Origin: Rhodococcus sp. ARC_M5
GTDB lineage: Bacteria; Actinomycetota; Actinomycetes; Mycobacteriales; Mycobacteriaceae
Direction of reading: 5' to 3'
Length of the DNA stretch: 64,000 bases
Assembly: GCF_022810405.1 (NCBI RefSeq)
Contig: NZ_JALGQE010000003.1
Coordinates: 248,001-312,000 of the forward strand
Position numbers and translations under genes: made by a program. Each line of letters opens with the position of its first letter. The stretch's first letter is position 1. Shown in pieces: positions 43,339 to 52,005 of the stretch. Below the pieces are notes generated by a model that was not told the DNA's origin, did no database searches, and saw nothing but the letters and a program-made list of their open reading frames with translations.

Positions 43339-45735
43339 ATGTCTATCGACGCCGATGCGCAGCGGGATGCCGGGCTGACCGAGGCGGAGGTCGCCCAGCT
43401 CCGGGCCGAGGGGAAATCCAACGACGTTCCGGCCCGAGCGTCTCGGTCGGTTCGCGACATCGTTCGCGGCAACGTGTTCACCCGTATCAACGCCATTCTC
43501 GGGGTGTTGCTGATCATCGTGCTCTCGACGGGCTCGGTGATCGACGGCATGTTCGGGCTGTTGATCGTCGCGAACAGCGGCATCGGCATCGTCCAGGAGA
43601 TTCGTGCGAAGCGCACGCTCGACCGCCTGGCCATCGTCGGTCAGAACAAGCCTCAGGTTCGACGCGAGGGCGTCTCGAAGCAGATCCCGCCCGATGAGGT
43701 CGTGCTCGGCGACATCGTCGAACTCGGGCCGGGCGATCAGATCGTCGTCGACGGTGAGGTGATCGAGACCGCAAGCCTCGAGATCGACGAGTCACTGCTC
43801 ACCGGTGAGGCCGACACGGTGCACAAACTCGAAGCAGCGCAGGTGCTTTCGGGAAGCTTCGTGGTCGCGGGCAGTGGGGCCTACCGCGCGACGAAGGTGG
43901 GCCGCGATGCCTACGCGGCCAAGCTCGCCGAGGAAGCCAGCAAGTTCACCCTGGTCAAGTCCGAACTGCGCAGCGGTATCGACAAGATCCTGAAATTCAT
44001 CACGTACCTGATGATTCCGGCCGGTGCGCTGATCATCTACAACCAATTGTTCTCCAGCGGTCAGGCTTTGCGGCCTGCCCTCAACGGCATGGTGGCTGCG
44101 CTCGTCCCGATGGTGCCCGAGGGCCTGGTGCTGATGACGTCGATCGCCTTCGCGGTGGGCGTGATCCGGCTCGGTCAACGGCAGTGCCTGGTGCAGGAGC
44201 TGCCGGCGATCGAGGGCCTGGCCCGCGTCGATGTGGTGTGCGCCGACAAGACCGGCACGCTCACCGAGAACGGCATGCGTCTGTCCGAACTGGTGCTGAT
44301 CGACCAGGCCGATTCCGGCTCCGCCACAGCGGCTCTCGCGTCCCTGGCACGCGACGATCCGCGTCCGAACGCCAGTGTGCAGGCCGTCGGCGAGGCATAC
44401 CCTGACGCTCCCGGGTGGACGCAGACGGCCGTGGCCCCGTTCTCCTCGGCCAAGAAGTGGAGCGGGCTGTCGTACGGCGAGCACGGGAACTGGCTGCTCG
44501 GTGCTCCGGACGTGTTGCTCGACGCCTCCTCCGACATCGCCCGTCGGGCCGAGGATGCCGGTTCCCATGGACTGAGGGTGTTGTTGCTCGCCAGCTCCGA
44601 CCGCTCGGTCGACCACCCGGAGGCGCCCGGCGTCGTGACACCGCGAGCGCTGGTGATTCTCGAGCAGAAGGTCCGTGAGGACGCCCGAGAGACGCTGGAC
44701 TACTTCGCAAGTCAGCACGTCGAGGTCAAGGTCATCTCCGGCGACAATGCTGTTTCCGTCGGCGCGGTCGCGGGTTCGCTCGGACTGCCCGGTGGCAACG
44801 CTCCGATCGATGCGCGTGACCTCCCAGAGGATTCCGATCGGCTGGCCGACGCCGTGGCAGGTTCGACCACGTTCGGTCGGGTGCGGCCCGATCAGAAGCG
44901 GGCGATGGTGGGCGCGTTGCAGTCTCGCGGCCACACGGTCGCGATGACCGGCGACGGCGTCAACGACGTGCTCGCGCTCAAGGACGCCGACATCGGCGTC
45001 TCGATGGGCTCGGGGAGTGCGGCCACGCGAGCCGTCGCGCAGATCGTGTTGCTGGACAACAAGTTCGCCACGTTGCCCTACGTCGTGGGTGAGGGGCGAC
45101 GCGTCATCGGCAACATCGAACGTGTCTCGAACCTGTTCCTCACCAAAACGGTGTACTCGGTGCTGCTGGCGTTCCTCATCGGTCTCTCGGGCGTGCTCTC
45201 GCAGATCTTTCATTTCGAGCCGATTCCGTATCCGTTCCTGCCACGGCACGTGACGATCGCGGCGTGGTTCACCATCGGAATTCCCGCTTTTGTGCTCTCG
45301 CTCGCGCCCAACAACGAGCGGGCACGCAGTGGCTTCGTGTCGCGGGTGATGCGCCTGGCCGTCCCGTCCGGGTTGATCGTCGGCTCCTGCACGTTCATCT
45401 CCTACCTGCTGGTCTATGCCGGCCCGAACGCCAGCGAGACCCAGGTGACGCAGGCCAGTACCACCGCGCTGATCACCTTGATCATGATCGCGCTGTGGGT
45501 GTTGGCCGTCGTCGCGCGGCCCTACAACTGGTGGAAGATCCTGCTGCTCGCCGGATCGGTCGGTGGCTACCTGCTGCTGTTCGCAATCCCGTTCTGCCGC
45601 ACGTTCTTCAAGCTCGATCCGTCGAACGTCGGAGCAACCACCAGTGCTCTGGTCATCGGCGGCATCGGTATCGCGCTCGTCGAGGTCGCCCACCGATTCG
45701 GATCGGCACTACGCAACAGGCAGTACAAAACGTAA
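43339..45735 (+). CDS. ctpE: P-type cation ATPase CtpE
   Basis: The 798-aa pump has the P-type motifs: phospho-acceptor D303 in [19 protein letters not shown] near 154 (actuator; TGEA rather than TGES), MVPEGLVLM near 260 (TM4), [10 protein letters not shown] and [20 protein letters not shown]. Eight to ten membrane segments are visible. In mycobacteria CtpE (Rv0908) takes up calcium. The cytoplasmic nucleotide domain (about 310-560) contains a weak [12 protein letters not shown]-site variant. It is followed by the antitoxin-like gene, as in M. tuberculosis (Rv0908-Rv0909). Confidence 0.92.
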   Translation: MSIDADAQRDAGLTEAEVAQLRAEGKSNDVPARASRSVRDIVRGNVFTRINAILGVLLIIVLSTGSVIDGMFGLLIVANSGIGIVQEIRAKRTLDRLAIVGQNKPQVRREGVSKQIPPDEVVLGDIVELGPGDQIVVDGEVIETASLEIDESLLTGEADTVHKLEAAQVLSGSFVVAGSGAYRATKVGRDAYAAKLAEEASKFTLVKSELRSGIDKILKFITYLMIPAGALIIYNQLFSSGQALRPALNGMVAALVPMVPEGLVLMTSIAFAVGVIRLGQRQCLVQELPAIEGLARVDVVCADKTGTLTENGMRLSELVLIDQADSGSATAALASLARDDPRPNASVQAVGEAYPDAPGWTQTAVAPFSSAKKWSGLSYGEHGNWLLGAPDVLLDASSDIARRAEDAGSHGLRVLLLASSDRSVDHPEAPGVVTPRALVILEQKVREDARETLDYFASQHVEVKVISGDNAVSVGAVAGSLGLPGGNAPIDARDLPEDSDRLADAVAGSTTFGRVRPDQKRAMVGALQSRGHTVAMTGDGVNDVLALKDADIGVSMGSGSAATRAVAQIVLLDNKFATLPYVVGEGRRVIGNIERVSNLFLTKTVYSVLLAFLIGLSGVLSQIFHFEPIPYPFLPRHVTIAAWFTIGIPAFVLSLAPNNERARSGFVSRVMRLAVPSGLIVGSCTFISYLLVYAGPNASETQVTQASTTALITLIMIALWVLAVVARPYNWWKILLLAGSVGGYLLLFAIPFCRTFFKLDPSNVGATTSALVIGGIGIALVEVAHRFGSALRNRQYKT

Positions 45736-45775
45736 GCTCCCAGGTGTTCGATCACTCTAGCGACAGGAGAGAGTC

Positions 45776-45964
45776 ATGGGCTTCGCAGACAATCTGAAGG
45801 GCATCGTCGACAAGGGCAAGGACCTTGCGGCCGAGAACTCGGACAAGATCGACGACGTGGTGGAGAAGGCCGGGGACTTCATCGACAACAAGACCGGCGG
45901 CAAGTATGCCGACAAGATCGACAAGGTGCAGGAAGCCGCCAAGAAGGCAATCCCGGACAAGTAG
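45776..45964 (+). CDS. MT0933-type antitoxin-like small protein
   Basis: The 62-aa, highly charged protein begins MGFADNLKGIVDKGKDLAAE and ends VQEAAKKAIPDK, matching the Rv0909/MT0933 antitoxin family. AGGAGAG precedes the ATG by about 6 nt. In M. tuberculosis Rv0909 is directly followed by the toxin Rv0910, an SRPBCC protein. Here the clear Rv0910-like gene lies at 56056-56487, with a 10-kb block between. The antitoxin role is inferred from the family only; its helical, lysine-rich repeats also resemble general stress proteins. Confidence 0.82.
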   Translation: MGFADNLKGIVDKGKDLAAENSDKIDDVVEKAGDFIDNKTGGKYADKIDKVQEAAKKAIPDK

Positions 45965-46028
45965 GACCTATCGGGCGTCCGACGTGAGTGTCGGTGCCGT
46001 CGGCCGCGCCACGGGGTGCGGCTGGCGG

Positions 46029-46034
46029 CACAAT
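46029..46034 (+). promoter_or_regulatory. Putative -10 (CACAAT) for antiporter gene
   Basis: CACAAT, 7 nt, then GTG 46042. Confidence 0.4.
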
Positions 46035-46041
46035 CGTCGGT

Positions 46042-47670
46042 GTGGACGGACCGATTCTTCTTCTCGTAGTCATCTTCGCGATCGCGGTCGCCGGTTTCGC
46101 CAAGCGCCTGGACCTTCAGGTTCCGCTCGTGTTGGTCACCGTCGGATCCATCGCCTCGTTCGTTCCCGGAGTGCCGCACGTCAGCCTCTCGCCCGAGCTG
46201 ATCCTCGGCGTCGTACTCCCGCCGCTGCTGTACTCCGCCGCGCTCGACCACTCGTTCGTCACCTTCCGGCGCAACCTCGGCCAGATTCTGCGACTGGGTC
46301 TGGTCATGGTGATCGTGACGACGCTGGTCGTCGGCTGGTTCGCCAATCTGCTGATCCCGGAACTCACTCTCGGCGCGGCCCTGGTCCTCGGCGCGGTCGT
46401 CGCCCCGCCCGACGCGGTGTCCGCGACCGCGGTCGGCCGCAAGCTCGGCTTGCCCGCGCGGATGATGGCCATCCTCACCGGCGAGAGCCTGGTGAACGAC
46501 GCGGCCGCGCTGACCCTGTTCACCTTGGCCGTTGCGTCGGTGACGGGCAGTCGGATCGAACTGGGCTCGCCGGTGCTGTTCTTCCTGTACGAGATCGTGG
46601 GTGGCGTGCTGGTGGGGTTGATCCTCGCTCGCATCGTGCGGTTCGTCCGCAATCGCATCGCGGACTCGGCGCTGGAAACCGTGCTCGGTCTGGTGCTGCC
46701 GTTCACGGCGTATCTGGCAGCCGAGGAGATACACGCGTCCGGCGTACTCGCCGTCGTCACCGCTGGTTTCGTGCTGGGCCGTGTCACTGCCGACGTGTCG
46801 GTCTCCACTCGGGTCCAGGAACGACAGGTGTGGCCGACGCTCGATCTGCTGCTCGAAGCATTCGTGTTCGCCTACATGGGTTTACAACTGAAGTTCGTCA
46901 TCGAGGAGGTTCAGCGGGAGGGGCTTCCGGTCCACCATGTGTTCGCCTATGCGGTGCTGGTCCTCGTCGCGGTCGTTGTTGTCCGGCCGGCGTGGATCTT
47001 CGTCAATTCCGGTCGAGACGTGGTGCTTCGCAAGCTGTTTCGTCGATCATCGCCGGCTGAGGCGGGTCTGACGTGGCAGCAGAACCTGGTGCTCTCGTGG
47101 GCCGGGATGCGCGGGGTGGTGACGCTCGCTGCGGCGGCCGGTGTGCCGCTGACCACGGTGGTCGGAGACGAATTCCCCGGGCGGGCAGTGATTCAGGCCG
47201 TGGCGTTCGTCGTCGCGGTCGGTACGTTGCTGCTGCAGGGGCTGACGCTTCCGCTGTTGATCCGCCGGCTCGACGTCGCAGATCCACTCGAGCAGCAGCG
47301 CAACGACAATCAGCGTCTGCTCTCACAGGCCATTGCCCGGACGGCGGCGGAGGACTACCTCCAGCGCGCGGCGAAGGAGGGAATCGCCGGAGTGGACGGC
47401 GAGCGCATCGACGAGGTGATCGAGCGCGTCCGACGCTCGGTGCGCGCTCGGTTGGATGCCGACGAGACCGAGGACCGCGAGAAGCGGATCGCGGCGGCCG
47501 GAGCGCTGTTCGACACCCTGCGACACAACGTCCTGGTCGCGCAGCGGGCGGCCCTCATCGCAGCCCGCGACTCGGGGGAGCTGGAGGACGAAGCTCTGCG
47601 GGCAGTGTTGAATGGCTTGGACGTGGAAGAAATTGCGGCCGAGGCTCGCATCGCACGACGCACACCGTAG
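46042..47670 (+). CDS. Cation/proton antiporter, CPA1 family
   Basis: The 542-aa antiporter has about 12 membrane segments, with the ion-binding stretches VLGAVVAPPDAVSATAVGRK and ILTGESLVNDAAALTLFTLA (Asp pair of CPA1) and WAGMRGVVTLAAAAGVPL (conserved Arg). A charged cytoplasmic C-terminal tail of about 120 residues follows. It would exchange Na+ or K+ for H+. The frame is open to GTG 45988; GTG 46042 (VDGPILLLVVIFAIAV) is favoured by -10 spacing and by a hydrophobic N-terminus. The gene is 77 bp from the small antitoxin-like gene. Confidence 0.87.
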   Translation: MDGPILLLVVIFAIAVAGFAKRLDLQVPLVLVTVGSIASFVPGVPHVSLSPELILGVVLPPLLYSAALDHSFVTFRRNLGQILRLGLVMVIVTTLVVGWFANLLIPELTLGAALVLGAVVAPPDAVSATAVGRKLGLPARMMAILTGESLVNDAAALTLFTLAVASVTGSRIELGSPVLFFLYEIVGGVLVGLILARIVRFVRNRIADSALETVLGLVLPFTAYLAAEEIHASGVLAVVTAGFVLGRVTADVSVSTRVQERQVWPTLDLLLEAFVFAYMGLQLKFVIEEVQREGLPVHHVFAYAVLVLVAVVVVRPAWIFVNSGRDVVLRKLFRRSSPAEAGLTWQQNLVLSWAGMRGVVTLAAAAGVPLTTVVGDEFPGRAVIQAVAFVVAVGTLLLQGLTLPLLIRRLDVADPLEQQRNDNQRLLSQAIARTAAEDYLQRAAKEGIAGVDGERIDEVIERVRRSVRARLDADETEDREKRIAAAGALFDTLRHNVLVAQRAALIAARDSGELEDEALRAVLNGLDVEEIAAEARIARRTP

Positions 47671-47699
47671 ACGACGCACTATGTAGGAGCGCAGAGACA

Positions 47700-48887
47700 G
47701 TGAGGTCGACCGGGCTGGTCGCCGCCGCGGCGCTGGTGTTCGCCCTTGCCGCGTGCAGCACTCCTGCTGCCGATCCTGTCGAACCCGGCTCCACGACCAC
47801 CGAGACCGCGGCACCCGAAGGGCTCGAACGCGGGGAGATCGTCTCGTCGACGTTGCTCGGTCAGGTCGACATCGGTGTGGCCTACCTCGGCGGAACGGCC
47901 ACGAAGATCGTCTACCGCACCACCGACGGGGTGAGCGGCGGCGGTACCGAGACGTCGGGAACGGTGTTCGTGCCAAGGGGTTCTGCGCCCCCGGGTGGTT
48001 GGCCGATCGTCTCGGTGGGACACGGCACCACCGGTGTCACCGACGAATGCGCGCCCTCGCTCTACCCGAACCTGTTGGGCACCATCGGATTGGTGACCCC
48101 GTTCCTCGAACGCGGCACAGTGGTCGTGGTGACCGACTATCAGGGTCTCGGCACACCGGGGGATCCGGCCTACCTCGACCGCGACGCCGCGGCCTACGAC
48201 ATCATCGACGCCGTGCGTGCGGCCCGCAACGTGGTTCCCGAGGTCGGCACCAGGTGGGGCGCAGTGGGTACCTCTCAAGGCGGACAAGCAGTCTGGGCTG
48301 CTGCCGAGCGCAACGCGGACTACGGGGACGGTCTGCAACTGGTCGGTGCTGCTGCGCTCTCGCCCACGGCCGATCTGAGTCGATTCTTCGCTCCCGAGAC
48401 CGAACAGACCCTGTCGCGTCAGCTGCTGGTGCCGTACCTGTACGAGGGCCTGCGCATCGCGAATCCGAGTGCCGAACGTTCGGACTACATTCGCGGCAGT
48501 TTCGCGGACAACGTGACCGCGTTGACCGCCTGCAGTGATCTGCTCGGCTTCTCCAAGGCCGACGCCGGCGCCGTCCTCGATCCGGCGGACGCCGTCCCGG
48601 CCCCCGAGGAAGCCGCGGACCGGATGACGGACTGGCTCGAATCGGTGGCCCTGCCCACCTCCGGCACCGAGGTGCCGATGTTCGTGTTGGTCGGCGAGCG
48701 CGACGACCTGGTCGATCCGCGGTGGACCCGCGACGCGGTGGACGCGGCCTGCGGACTCGGCGACGACATCGAGTTTCGCTCCGAACCGCAGCAGGGCCAT
48801 GCCGAGTTGGCCGCCAACGCGATCGGCGTCGACTGGCTCGTCGAACGCTTCCTGAACACGCCGACGTCCAGCACGTGCACTCGATGA
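47700..48887 (+). CDS. Lipoprotein lipase-like alpha/beta hydrolase
   Basis: The 395-aa protein begins with a lipoprotein signal (STGLVAAAALVFALAACSTP; lipobox LAAC, Cys near 19). The hydrolase core has WPIVSVGHGTTGVTDECAPS, VVVTDYQGLGTPGDPAYLD, nucleophile Ser in AVGTSQGGQAVWAAAE, Asp in FVLVGERDDLVDP and His in EPQQGHAELAA. It fits secretory lipases of the LIP/DUF-type used by nocardiae on lipids outside the membrane. AGGAG precedes GTG 47700. The stop overlaps the kinase start by 4 bp, so the lipase may be co-expressed with the LytSR pair. Confidence 0.88.
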   Translation: MRSTGLVAAAALVFALAACSTPAADPVEPGSTTTETAAPEGLERGEIVSSTLLGQVDIGVAYLGGTATKIVYRTTDGVSGGGTETSGTVFVPRGSAPPGGWPIVSVGHGTTGVTDECAPSLYPNLLGTIGLVTPFLERGTVVVVTDYQGLGTPGDPAYLDRDAAAYDIIDAVRAARNVVPEVGTRWGAVGTSQGGQAVWAAAERNADYGDGLQLVGAAALSPTADLSRFFAPETEQTLSRQLLVPYLYEGLRIANPSAERSDYIRGSFADNVTALTACSDLLGFSKADAGAVLDPADAVPAPEEAADRMTDWLESVALPTSGTEVPMFVLVGERDDLVDPRWTRDAVDAACGLGDDIEFRSEPQQGHAELAANAIGVDWLVERFLNTPTSSTCTR

Positions 48888-50056
48888 CCGCGGCGCTGGC
48901 GTGGATGGCGGTGATCGTGGCGCTCATCGTCACGGTGATCGCTCTGATCAGCCTGCGTGGTCGACGTGATCTGACCACGCCCGCCGAACGGGCCGTGCAC
49001 TCAACACTGCACACCGCCTCGCTGGCGGCCAAGCCACTGCGCGACGGACTCGACGCCCGGTCGGCAGCCGTTGCTGCGCCGCACCTGCGCGTGCTGACGG
49101 GTGCCGACGCGCTGGGCATCTGCGATCCCGACGGTTCGCTGCTGGCCTGGGACGGGCCGTGGGACGAGCTGACACCGGCCTTCGTCGAGGCGGCGAAGCG
49201 GGCGGTGGACGGGCAGCGGCGCGTCCTGGTGCGTCTGCCGCTCGGTTCGATTCACGAGGTCAAGGCGCTGGTGGTGCAGCCCATGGTCGTCGACGAGTCC
49301 CCGGTGGTCGGGGTGCTGGGTGCCGCTGTCGTCGCCGAGCCGGGTCCGGGCATGCTCGGGGCCATCGCCGAGGTCGCGCGCTACGCCTGTGGTCAGATCG
49401 AGCTCGCCGAACTCGACGCCTCGCGCGCACGCTTGGACCGCGCCGAGGTGCGGGCGCTGCGCGCGCAGATCAGCCCGCACTTCATCTACAACGCACTCGG
49501 CACGATCGCGTCGTTCGTCCGCACCGACCCGGATCGGGCGCGGGAGCTGGTGCTCGAGTTCGCCGACTTCACCCGCTACTCGTTCCGCAACGCAGGCGAG
49601 TTCACGGTCCTCGCGGACGAGCTGCGCAACATCGACCGGTACCTGACACTCGAACGTGCCCGCTTCGGCGACTCTCTGCAGGTCACGCTGCAGGTCGCTC
49701 CCGAGGTCTTGGGCGTCGCACTGCCGTTCCTCGCGCTGCAGCCGCTCGTCGAGAACGCCGTCCGGCACGGCCTGTCCGGTAAGGCCGACGGCGGCCGCGT
49801 GACGATCATCGCGGCCGACGAGGGCACGGACGCAGTGATCAGTATCGAGGACGACGGTGTGGGGATGGATCCCGACGTGTTGCGCTCGGGAAGTCTGCAT
49901 ACCGAGGACGCGGCCCATGTCGGATTGGCGAACGTGGACGATCGGCTGCGGGCGGCCTTCGGAAACGACTACGGTCTCGTCGTGGACACCGCACCGGGCG
50001 CAGGCACCAAAGTGAGCATGCGGGTGCCCAAATTCAGGCCGGGTGTGCGGGCATGA
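48884..50056 (+). CDS. LytS-type sensor histidine kinase
   Basis: The 390-aa kinase has one N-terminal TM helix (LAWMAVIVALIVTVIALISL), a GAF/PAS-like sensor (about 60-165: LTGADALGICDPDGSLLAWD) and a His_kinase domain with phospho-acceptor H199 in QISPHFIYNALGTIASF. The ATPase part has ALQPLVENAVRHGLSG and SIEDDGVGMDPDVL. LytS/YpdA-type kinases sense small carbon compounds. The gene overlaps both neighbours (ATGA with lipase; ATGA with the regulator). The two symporters downstream suggest a carboxylate-type signal, by analogy. Confidence 0.9.
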   Translation: MTAALAWMAVIVALIVTVIALISLRGRRDLTTPAERAVHSTLHTASLAAKPLRDGLDARSAAVAAPHLRVLTGADALGICDPDGSLLAWDGPWDELTPAFVEAAKRAVDGQRRVLVRLPLGSIHEVKALVVQPMVVDESPVVGVLGAAVVAEPGPGMLGAIAEVARYACGQIELAELDASRARLDRAEVRALRAQISPHFIYNALGTIASFVRTDPDRARELVLEFADFTRYSFRNAGEFTVLADELRNIDRYLTLERARFGDSLQVTLQVAPEVLGVALPFLALQPLVENAVRHGLSGKADGGRVTIIAADEGTDAVISIEDDGVGMDPDVLRSGSLHTEDAAHVGLANVDDRLRAAFGNDYGLVVDTAPGAGTKVSMRVPKFRPGVRA

Positions 50057-50856
50057 CGCAGGCAGCGAACGCCACTTCCGGCCGAGGACTGACCGTTCTC
50101 GCCGTCGACGACGAGCGCCCGGCACTGGACGAACTCGCCTTTCTGCTGCGCCAGCAGGAAGCCGTCGCCGAGGTGTTCACAGCGCAGGACGCCACGACTG
50201 CCCTGCGGCAGCTCCAACAGACCTCGGCGCAGGCAGTGGTGGACGCGGTATTCCTCGACATCAACATGCCAGGACTCGACGGCCTCGAACTGGCCGGCAT
50301 CCTGTCGGCCTTCGCGCGGCCACCTGCGGTCGTGTTCGTCACCGCCCACGACGACCGAGCGCTCGCTGCTTTCGACCTCGGTGCCGTCGACTATCTGCTC
50401 AAGCCGTTGCGAGAGGATCGTCTCGCCGAGGCACTGCGCCGGGTGTTGCTCGCGCGCCGTCGACCGGCCGAGTCCGCGGACACCTCGGCCGACGAGGTCA
50501 TTCCCGTCGAACTCGGCGGTACCACGACGTTGGTGCATCGGTCGTCGGTCGCCTGGGTGGAGGCCGACGGTGACTACGCGAGACTGCACACCTCCAACGG
50601 CTCGCATCTGGTGCGCATACCGATCTCTGCTCTCGAAAGTCGCTGGGCCGAGGCCGGATTCCTGCGCGTGCACCGCTCCTACCTGGTCTCGCTACGGTTG
50701 GTCACGGGGATCCGAAGCGTCGGTTCGGGTCTGGTGGTGTGCCTGCGGGCCAGCGGAAACCTGGCAGCCTGTGAACTGCCGGTGAGCCGTAGGCACGCCA
50801 GAGAACTCAAGGACCGGCTGGTCCGCGGTCCGTTGCAATCGTGGTCGTCCAGGTGA
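50053..50856 (+). CDS. LytTR-family response regulator
   Basis: The 267-aa regulator has a receiver domain (LTVLAVDDERPALDELAFLL, phospho-acceptor D69 in VFLDINMPGLDGLEL, VDYLLKPLREDRL) and a LytTR DNA-binding domain (about 155-255: VAWVEADGDYARLHTSNGSH, FLRVHRSYLVSL). It is co-translated with the kinase (4-bp overlap). LytTR regulators usually bind two direct repeats near target promoters; the symporter genes at 52006 and 53993-55974 are the likely targets. Confidence 0.92.
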   Translation: MTQAANATSGRGLTVLAVDDERPALDELAFLLRQQEAVAEVFTAQDATTALRQLQQTSAQAVVDAVFLDINMPGLDGLELAGILSAFARPPAVVFVTAHDDRALAAFDLGAVDYLLKPLREDRLAEALRRVLLARRRPAESADTSADEVIPVELGGTTTLVHRSSVAWVEADGDYARLHTSNGSHLVRIPISALESRWAEAGFLRVHRSYLVSLRLVTGIRSVGSGLVVCLRASGNLAACELPVSRRHARELKDRLVRGPLQSWSSR

Positions 50857-50869
50857 CGAGGAGTACGCA

Positions 50870-51229
50870 GTGAGCCAGCCACACCGGCAGCGGGTGGTGC
50901 TCTCGCAACGTCGCGGCGCACGGATGGTGCGCACCCGCGTCGAGGTGCAGGAGCAAACCGAGGTCGGCGACGCCCTGGTCCGTAGCCTGGTTCGTGCACA
51001 ACTGCTGCTGTCGGTGCGCCTGGCGGTGATGACGCTGTCGATCCTGTTCGCAATTCCCCTTCTGGGGCTGGGTCTGGCACGTGTGACCGACGTTCAGCTG
51101 CTCGGCATCGGGCTGCAGTGGATCGTGCTGGGGGTAGCGATCTATCCGATGCTGTTCGGCGTCGGCTGGATGTACACACGTCGAGCCGAACGCAACGAGC
51201 ACGACTTCATCGTCCTGATGGACGATTGA
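50870..51229 (+). CDS. Small two-helix membrane protein
   Basis: The 119-aa protein has a basic N-terminus (RQRVVLSQRRGARMVRTRVE) and two membrane helices (LAVMTLSILFAIPLLGLGLA, IGLQWIVLGVAIYPMLFGVG), then a short charged tail. I do not recognise a family name. GTG 50870 is 13 bp after the regulator stop, so it belongs to the lipase-LytSR operon. Its length and two-helix form recall DUF485 partners of symporters, but the sequence does not clearly match. Confidence 0.68.
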   Translation: MSQPHRQRVVLSQRRGARMVRTRVEVQEQTEVGDALVRSLVRAQLLLSVRLAVMTLSILFAIPLLGLGLARVTDVQLLGIGLQWIVLGVAIYPMLFGVGWMYTRRAERNEHDFIVLMDD

Positions 51230-51241
51230 CGCGATCGACGA

Positions 51242-51904
51242 TCAGATAGCGTTCACAGTCATGTACAGGCCGAGGGCCAGCAGTACCGCGATCAGGACCA
51301 TGTCGCTGTACTCGACGAACCGGTCGACGACGGTGCTCATGGGTCGTCGGGCACGGTCGCGGAAGACGAGCAGCGCGACGGCAGGTGCAGCGACGCCCAG
51401 GCTCGATACGACCACGAACACCACCGTGGCGGCGATCTGGGCGGCCACTACCGAGGACGCGTCGACGATCACCGCCACGGCCGAGAGCGCGATGACGGCA
51501 CTTTTCGGATTCACCGACCCGAGCAAGAACGCAGTGACGAAAGCCTTGGCCCCGCTGAGGTTGCGGGCCGTTCCGACCCACCTCGGTTCTTCCTGCGTCG
51601 GGCCGTTCCGCACCCGCGCGACCAGCTTGCGGATGCCGAGAAGGAGCAGCACGAGACCGAGAGCGACTCTCAGCCAGCGCACCCAGCCGGACGAGTCCGA
51701 CGCCAGGACCGCAGTGTCCATGACCACCAACCCTGCGGCGGTGACGGCCGCGACGCCTGTCAGCCATCCGGCAGTGAATCGAGCGAGCACGGAACCGGTG
51801 TTCAGAGAGCCGAGGCCGGCCGCCACCGCAGCGGTGGGCAGATGCGCGAACACAGCGCCTGCCGCGAACGGCAGACATGCGGCGACGGCCGTCGATACCG
51901 TCAT
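51242..51904 (-). CDS. GAP-family multi-pass membrane protein (Sap-like)
   Basis: The 220-aa protein has six hydrophobic segments in the LysE/GAP pattern: FAAGAVFAHLPTAAVAAGLG, LTGVAAVTAAGLVVMDTAVL, ALGLVLLLLGIRKLVARV, LLGSVNPKSAVIALSAVAVI, VVFVVVSSLGVAAPAVALLV and VLIAVLLALGLYMTVNAI. GAP proteins in mycobacteria take part in exporting glycopeptidolipids; general lipid or amino-acid export is possible here. It lies on the opposite strand inside the symporter block and may be regulated separately. Confidence 0.8.
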   Translation of the reverse strand: MTVSTAVAACLPFAAGAVFAHLPTAAVAAGLGSLNTGSVLARFTAGWLTGVAAVTAAGLVVMDTAVLASDSSGWVRWLRVALGLVLLLLGIRKLVARVRNGPTQEEPRWVGTARNLSGAKAFVTAFLLGSVNPKSAVIALSAVAVIVDASSVVAAQIAATVVFVVVSSLGVAAPAVALLVFRDRARRPMSTVVDRFVEYSDMVLIAVLLALGLYMTVNAI

Positions 51905-52005
51905 CGGGTCACGCTCGGCACGTGCATCGACTCAGTGTCCCACCCCGACTCCGATCACCACATGAGTTTCGGTGCTCGGAGCCACGATCAGGAGATCGGC
52001 GTCCA

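Noticed and set aside
43792-45693. 633-aa minus-strand frame opposite ctpE
   Set aside because: No recognisable domain; ctpE on the + strand has all P-type ATPase motifs.
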